This document shows, piece after piece, positions 58,970-64,000 of a DNA stretch of 64,000 bases. Source of the stretch: Mastigias papua (taxonomy: Eukaryota; Cnidaria; Scyphozoa; Rhizostomeae; Mastigiidae); contig OZ025271.1 in NCBI GenBank assembly GCA_964019165.1, positions 12,627,759 through 12,691,758 on the forward strand. The letters run 5' to 3'. Each line of letters begins with the position of its first letter. Positions within the stretch are counted from its first letter, which is position 1. The position numbers were made by a program, and so were the translations under genes. The notes under the pieces were generated by a model. The model was not told the DNA's origin and made no database searches. It saw only the letters and a program-made list of their open reading frames with translations.

Positions 58970-60107
58970 TAAGGAGAAAGGAGACTATTCAAATGAAAAT
59001 AAGATGGAAGTTATTAAGGTGAAACAAAATAAGAAAAAGTAACATGAAGATCAAACAAACTGAGTAGTTTTTTCCATCAAATGTGTCCAATTATTCAAAG
59101 TTTACAATCTGTGTACAGCAAGAGTACAATTGAGAACTGCTAGTCAATACAGGCCCGTAGAAAGTAAGGCGAGGTAGGAAGGATGGGTAGTGCCAGGAAA
59201 TGATTTGCTAAGATTCTTGTATTTCGAGATAATCCAAATAGTCGTTTGAACTGATGCAAATTTGCAACGTAACACGAGAGAAATACTCTAAACAGGTATG
59301 TCCGTATGGTTTCATAGCTAGTCCAATACAGTTTCTACCTTGGAAATCATTTCCAGTGCATATTGAAAAGGTTGAGTGCATGATCTAACAATTTATGCAA
59401 TTATGATCAACTAAGTTTTATACTTCAGAATAAATGACTACTAAGCTGATTCCAGTCAAGCGCACTCTTAATTCCAATCTAAAAATGTATCTCTCCTGGA
59501 GCAACTTTCTATTTGACGTCCACACACAAGCAGAGCTCCAGGGGAGATTGGGTTCTAATTGCCTTCAACTTGTTGACTGTGGCAAGTTAGGTTCGTCCAA
59601 AAATGTAAGGCCGTAATATCTTCATGGTTTCCATAAAATTGCTACCTGTTACTACCTGTGGGTTATGTTGCAACGGAAGTATACCTAACCATTTTGCAGC
59701 GACAGTGGGTGACACATAGAAACAGCTGATGACCGGGTCACTGAGTAAGAACAAGTTCTAACTCAGCAACAGCTGGAGACAAATTTTTTTCCAGTATACA
59801 CTATGCATTTCTTCAAAGGAAGTCACTGATAGATTGTTGCAGAACAATTAAAACGACTGAATACGGACGAGAAAATAACAAGAGTTGAATTTGGAAGCCC
59901 TAAGGAAATCAGCCAGGATAGTTTCCTTGCCGAAGTACAGAAATAAGAATGCCGTACAACAAGTAATGTGTGGAGTACAAGAACAAATGTCTATAAATAA
60001 ATGCTTGGAGCAAAGAAGGTAGTTAAGTTGGTATATCAATGAAAGATGCGGGACTTACGTTTAAGAAGGAAATTGAGTGGCAATAGCCATACATAAGTCA
60101 GAGAAGA
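58970..60107. other. No gene recognised
   Basis: Moderately AT-rich sequence between the mini-exon gene and the Harbinger relic. The 60-codon frame at 59434-59616 has no known motif. Part of this stretch may be the 5' end and N-terminal MADF part of the Harbinger protein, now unrecognisable. Confidence 0.4.
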
Positions 60108-60900
60108 ATGTTGACACAGTTTCGTGCCAAAATAAGTGGCTTCTGTCAGATGTTTAATTTGGGTGTTGTGCAACCACCTAGCTTAATTTCACTAGAATCA
60201 CCAGGAACATCATCTAGCACAAGTGATAACAATGGTGCTAGTACAAATGATTTTGATAGTACATACGGTCAGCCTGAAAGTTACCCTGATTTTGAGAACC
60301 CTAGTCACCCAATGAACACAAGAGCCCCCAAGGATATAAATGAATAGAAGGAAATAGATGGTGCTGTTCAAAGTAAAGAACATATGACTAGTAGCATATG
60401 CGAAGAAGATGGAAAAATATCAGTGTATGGGGTGAAAGTACCTGATGAATCATCATATTCAAGGACAATTGGAAGTTTCAGTGGCAGCGTTAAATCAAAC
60501 AACAGAACAAGAACAAAGTTTCAGAAGCCAGCATCAAAAGCTGACATGGATAACCTACTTGTGACTACAGCCAAGTCAATTATTACTCATTTGAGAAAAG
60601 CCAGAGAACAGGCAGCATTAAAGGACAAGGAAGATGATGAAGAAAGCCTTTTTTTGCAGTCTCATTCCAAAACTAAAGAGACTGCCTAACAGAACAAGGG
60701 CTGCAATTAGGCATCAAATTGAGCAAGAGTTTTTTCAGACTGAATATGGTAGCCCTTATCATGCTCCACAGCCCAATGAATTTGAGAAGTTCAGACCAAA
60801 CATAAATTCATTTTCTAACTCAACGAACTATCTTCCCTTTTCACAGTTAAAGAATTCTGATGAAAAATTCAACTACACTGTTTTATACAAATCTTGAATC
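60108..60900 (+). pseudogene. Harbinger-associated MADF/BESS-type protein, frameshifted
   Basis: Two plus-strand frames join into one protein: 60108-60346 (serine/threonine/asparagine-rich), a stop, then 60384-60689 (ITHLRKAREQAALKDKEDDE), then a frame change into LFCSLIPKLKRLPNRTRAAI and RHQIEQEFFQTEYG (about 60650-60735). The last block has the spacing of the BESS motif (F-x-S-L-x-P-x-x-x-x-L-P...). MADF/BESS or Myb-like proteins accompany Harbinger transposases and help DNA binding and nuclear import. The order here, tail to tail with the transposase, is typical. One stop and one frameshift break it. Confidence 0.6.
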
Positions 60901-60991
60901 AATCTCACACAAAATTTTCCTATTTTACAGTTATGGTCTTTGGTTTGTTCTCTATTAGGTACGTTATATGAAAACAGAAGCTTTCTTCAAC

Positions 60992-61790
60992 TCACAGGGA
61001 TAAAAGACATACAATAACAGTAAAGTGAAACTTCTGCTTTTGATATTCAGTATTTCTATATGATGCTTTAGATGTTGTGCTCTGTATGTTTCCTTGATCG
61101 TGAACTGTAGCACAAAATCTAATATGTTTATACTGCCAATTCACTTCACCATCGCGGCCAATGAAAAAATTCTTAAAACTTTCTTTGACTTGATCTGCTT
61201 CAAACCTGTGCCTTTTGCCATTTAGTCTAGAAAGATTATGGAGACATTTATCTTCTTTCATAACACTTCTCCAATCACCAGGAATGAATTTTCCTGTTGA
61301 ATCCCTACTGCCTACAAATCTAGTTGGAAGATAGTTGGCACTATCCGTTAATCTAAGGCAATTGTACAAATATACTGCAGCTCTGGTAAGCCCTTCAATT
61401 TGCTCTATTCCAGCTTTAACAGGACGACAAAAAATTCTCCATTTTGCTGCCAGTATACCACATGTGTTTTCTATTGTTCTCCTTGCCTGAATGGCCGGTA
61501 ATTGAAAATACGGTGTTTTCAGTAATTGCTTTTCCTGTATAAAGTGTCACAAGGTACGGTTTTAATGGGAAAATATCATCAGCAACTAAAACATATGGGG
61601 GGATTCTATCACCTTGTTAAGTTGGCTTTGCGATTCCAAAACTGCTGGGGTGGTATTCCGCAAACGTCAATTCGACAAAACATTTGTATAATTATCTCCA
61701 CCAAACGCAATTATACCTACCATAATAAAGCAATGCTTTGCATCACACAATGCAAAAAGCACAAACTGTGGAACTTTCTTTCTTTCTTCC
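60992..61790 (-). pseudogene. Harbinger (HARBI1-like) transposase, C-terminal half
   Basis: Reading on the minus strand: FVLFALCDAKHCFIMVGIIA (about 61770-61710), GDRIPPYVLVADDIFPLKPY (about 61615-61555; holds the second catalytic aspartate of the DDE fold), ARRTIENTCGILAAKWRIF (about 61490-61430; holds the catalytic glutamate) and then YNCLRLTDSANYLPTRFVGS and PGDWRS. These are the hallmark blocks of PIF/Harbinger transposases. Frameshifts lie near 61680, 61640 and 61510. The enzyme would cut at the TIRs and insert at TWA sites. Confidence 0.85.
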
Positions 61791-61799
61791 CGCAATGCC

Positions 61800-62640
61800 T
61801 GTCATGTGACGTTAGCGATCATGAATCTCCACTTCTGTCTATCCTTTGCTAAATGCACTAACTCCGCTACTTTGTATCATCCACTAAAACTTTCTAGTAA
61901 ACAATCCATGAATTTCTTCCGCTGTCGTCCTTTAGCCCTCCTTCCATTTATCATTGTCAGCAAGCAGTCACTCTCCAATCCTTGTGCTCTTAGTATGTGA
62001 CCAAGAAATTGCAGCTGTCTCTTCTCAATACTTCTCACCAATCCCCTCTCCAATCCCGCTCTTCTCAATACCTCTTCATTTGTGACTTTGCCCGTCCATT
62101 GTAACCTTAACATTCGTCTTACAAACCACATTTCAACCGTCCATGCCTCACATCCGTATAACAACTTTGACCTCGTGTTTCACAGTGTCAAATGCTGTCT
62201 CAGAGTCCACAAAACAGAGAAAACAGTCTTCTGCAATTCAATAGACCGTTCAATTATCATTCTTAAAGCAAATATTGCATTGTTGGTACCTTTCCCTTTC
62301 CTAAATTCATACTGTTCCTCCAAGATTCTCTCATTGATCTTTCCTCTCAATCTATTCGTTACTACTCTCAACAATACCTTACCAAGTTGATCATAATGCT
62401 TATAGCTCTGTGTTTAGAGCATTCTAAAGCACCTGGTGTTTTGGGATTGCAACAAATACTGATTCTCTCATAGCATTTGGTATATACCCACTCTCATAAA
62501 TTCTGTTTGCTAAATCAGCTATTTTCCTTATTCCAAATTCCTCTGTAGCTTCAATCATTTCTATTACAATTCCATCTTCTCCTGCTACCTTTCCTTTTTC
62601 ATAGCCTTTATTGCTGCTCTTATTCCATCCAGGGCTTCAA
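61800..62640 (-). pseudogene. Non-LTR retrotransposon fragment with internal deletion, inside the transposase
   Basis: The minus strand first gives the RT lead-in IRAAIKAMKK, then LGKVLLRVVTNRLRGKINER and EEQYEFRKGKGTNNAIFALR (62374-62220), and a degraded FSVLWTLRQHLTL that corresponds to the first catalytic box. The next sequence jumps to the post-RT tail LYGCEAWTVEMWFVRRMLRL (62164-62105), VTNEEVLRRAGL, HILRAQGLESDCL and KGRQRKKFMDCLL. The palm with the catalytic aspartate pair is missing. The 3' end has LAKDRQKWRFMIANV in another frame and a GAAAGAAAGAAAG tract at about 61780. Family: CR1/RTE-like, not resolved. Confidence 0.8.
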
Positions 62641-63080
62641 TGCAATTGGGATATTGCTACTCCTTTTTAAATTCTCTTACAATTTCGAGCGATTCTTGTG
62701 CATTTCAAGGCATTCTCAAGTATGTTTCTCTCCAAGTTGCCCATAATGCAGCACAGGTTTCTTTAACAATATTTGATATCGTTGCACGGCCAATTCTAAA
62801 CGCAACTGCCTCTTGGCTATCTTACGCCCTACCAAACAGAGTAAAAAATGCTCTAATTCCTCTGGGGCCATTCGAAGAAATCTAGAATATAAATAATAAA
62901 AGCAACGAAGTTATAGTGCAATCTGGTTTTATGGAGAAAAGATATGGATGTTATGCCATCTAGAGAAATCCAATCATAAACTAACTCAGTAATTTCAAAG
63001 AAAACTTCCAAGTTTCTAGCCTCAGACGAGCATATGGCAACTATCAAGGGTAGGGATCTAATCCAAAACAGGCCCACTAA
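62640..63080 (-). pseudogene. Harbinger transposase, N-terminal half
   Basis: FRIGRATISNIVKETCAALW (about 62800-62740) is the helix-turn-helix-like block of Harbinger transposases. YPNCIEALDG (about 62667-62638) is the segment with the first catalytic aspartate. The frame is cut by two stops. Upstream pieces (MAPEELEHFLLCLVGR, FFEITELVYDWISLDGI) are plausible but in different frames. The protein resumes at 61790 beyond the non-LTR fragment, so the gene was split by that insertion. No terminal repeats of this element could be found. Confidence 0.75.
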
Positions 63081-63089
63081 AAACTTTTA

Positions 63090-63590
63090 GAGGATACGGC
63101 TTAGAAAAATAATTTGTAAATTAAGAAACAGAAGATATATTACAAGAATTTTCCTGATTTCCTTACTTCCTTGGCTAATGGCAATTAAGAGCATATATCA
63201 TAAGCTGAAAAGGGGCTTTTTATCCTTTAAGAAAGAGGACAGGGTCTAGACCCTCAGGAGCCCTACATAATTGGGTGCCTGAGCTTTCCTGTCACAAGAA
63301 CCTTGTCTCTGAGTTCTAATGCAGAAATAGTGTTAACATTTGTTACCTGCAAAAATAATCTCTATCATGCAGTCTCAGCTCCCTCATCAAGGTGTTGTAA
63401 AAATCAAGCTTTGCTCTGAGTAGAAATATCTTCCTTACCCAACATCTGTGTTGTCTTCTGCGTGTAATGTCTGTTTACCGCAAGTAAACCATAGAGGCTG
63501 GATTCTCACAAGACAGCTTCCCGAGAAGAGGCAATTTTAACTCTAGCATCAAATTTTGCAATTGTACCAAAAGCAAGTCCATTTTATTAG
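63090..63590. other. No gene recognised
   Basis: AT-rich sequence with no frame, splice pair or repeat structure that I can support. It may include the lost end of the Harbinger element. Confidence 0.4.
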
Positions 63591-63735
63591 CGACAGGAAA
63601 CGAAAGGCAGCGACAGGTAGCGAAAGCCAGCAATCTTAAAATCTAATGACCAGACGCGACAGGTAGCGACAGTTGGCGACCTTAAAATCTAATGGACAGT
63701 AGCGACAGGTAGCAACAGCCAGCGATCCTGTGGAA
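63590..63735. repeat. 46-bp minisatellite, about three units
   Basis: CTTAAAATCTAATG starts at 63635 and 63681. Each unit also contains GCGACAGGTAGCGACAG with small changes. Short, with no coding implication. 63740-64000 holds nothing else recognised. Confidence 0.8.
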
Positions 63736-64000
63736 ATCAGGCTGAAAAGAAGCTAATGACAATTCTCAAACGCATATAATTGATTTCATCTGATGCTTCT
63801 ACAGATCTGCCATGATGGAGCATATGTTTACAGAGTGCTTTTCCCTAATACCTAACTAGCCTGGCCCTAACATTTTGCCCAGAGGTGTTAGTCTCATGCC
63901 TTCACTCCTCCCTCCCTCACTACCACTGGCACCATCAGTTTCATCACTGCCCAGCTGTCAGGTTCAGCTGCCTACATGCCAAAGTTTACGACACTATCAA

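Noticed and set aside
59151..63080. ACAGGCCC motifs at about 59154 and 63068 as Harbinger ends
   Set aside because: Both are in the same orientation and lack the following terminal sequence, so they do not form an inverted pair.

Overview
The window is eukaryotic, AT-rich, intron-bearing animal DNA with few genes and many repeats. There are no bacterial-type operons. Long open frames are rare, and most of them belong to transposon relics. The relics (a CR1/jockey-like reverse transcriptase tail, a Penelope-like element with a GIY-YIG domain, PIF/Harbinger, hAT and pogo/Tigger DNA transposons, a tRNA-derived SINE) resemble repeat sets of cnidarians and other non-vertebrate animals. A cnidarian is my best guess, from memory of similar elements, and it is not proven by the sequence.

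Layout. 1-1743: nothing recognisable. 1746-2527: MITE with TA target duplication. 2992-3705: non-LTR reverse transcriptase tail. 4003-4287: MITE. 4316-9757: a PIF/Harbinger-type element with a TAA duplication, filled with 75 units of a 66-bp satellite. 10.0-10.9 kb: paired direct repeats. 11593-12404: pogo/Tigger remnant. 13.7-18.7 kb: Penelope-like element carrying two insertions, a hAT element in the reverse transcriptase and a 1.9-kb perfect palindrome in the C-terminus; the palindrome loop holds a further hAT MITE. 18.8-20.1 kb: direct repeats. 20.87-21.63 kb: decayed transposon-type gene. 22.05-25.06 kb: diverged ~80-bp satellite split by a SINE. 25.4 kb: possible acidic terminal exon. 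27.0 kb: second Penelope terminus. 28.3 kb: nuclear-receptor-like direct repeats. 30.2-32.65 kb: very old reverse transcriptase relic. 34.5-35.36 kb: CCAAT-box cluster followed by a likely first exon. 37.86-39.85 kb: 139-bp tandem array that may be exonic. 39.9-53.5 kb: mostly featureless, with a small Harbinger relic at 50.7 kb. 53.57-58.97 kb: a minus-strand host gene built of symmetric mini-exons, two of them encoding ubiquitin-interacting motifs. 60.1-63.1 kb: a decayed Harbinger element (MADF/BESS protein and transposase, tail to tail) with a non-LTR fragment inside the transposase.

Most notable are: (1) the Harbinger element whose own terminal sequence has been amplified into a perfectly periodic satellite that keeps a 1767-codon frame open; (2) the foldback palindrome carrying a duplicated, splice-site-bearing gene fragment; (3) the mini-exon gene in which a recent ~2-kb tandem duplication copied a ubiquitin-interacting exon plus two linker exons, all of lengths divisible by three; (4) hammerhead-like structures at three Penelope termini with compensatory stem changes. 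All of this comes from reading by eye; no database search was run.
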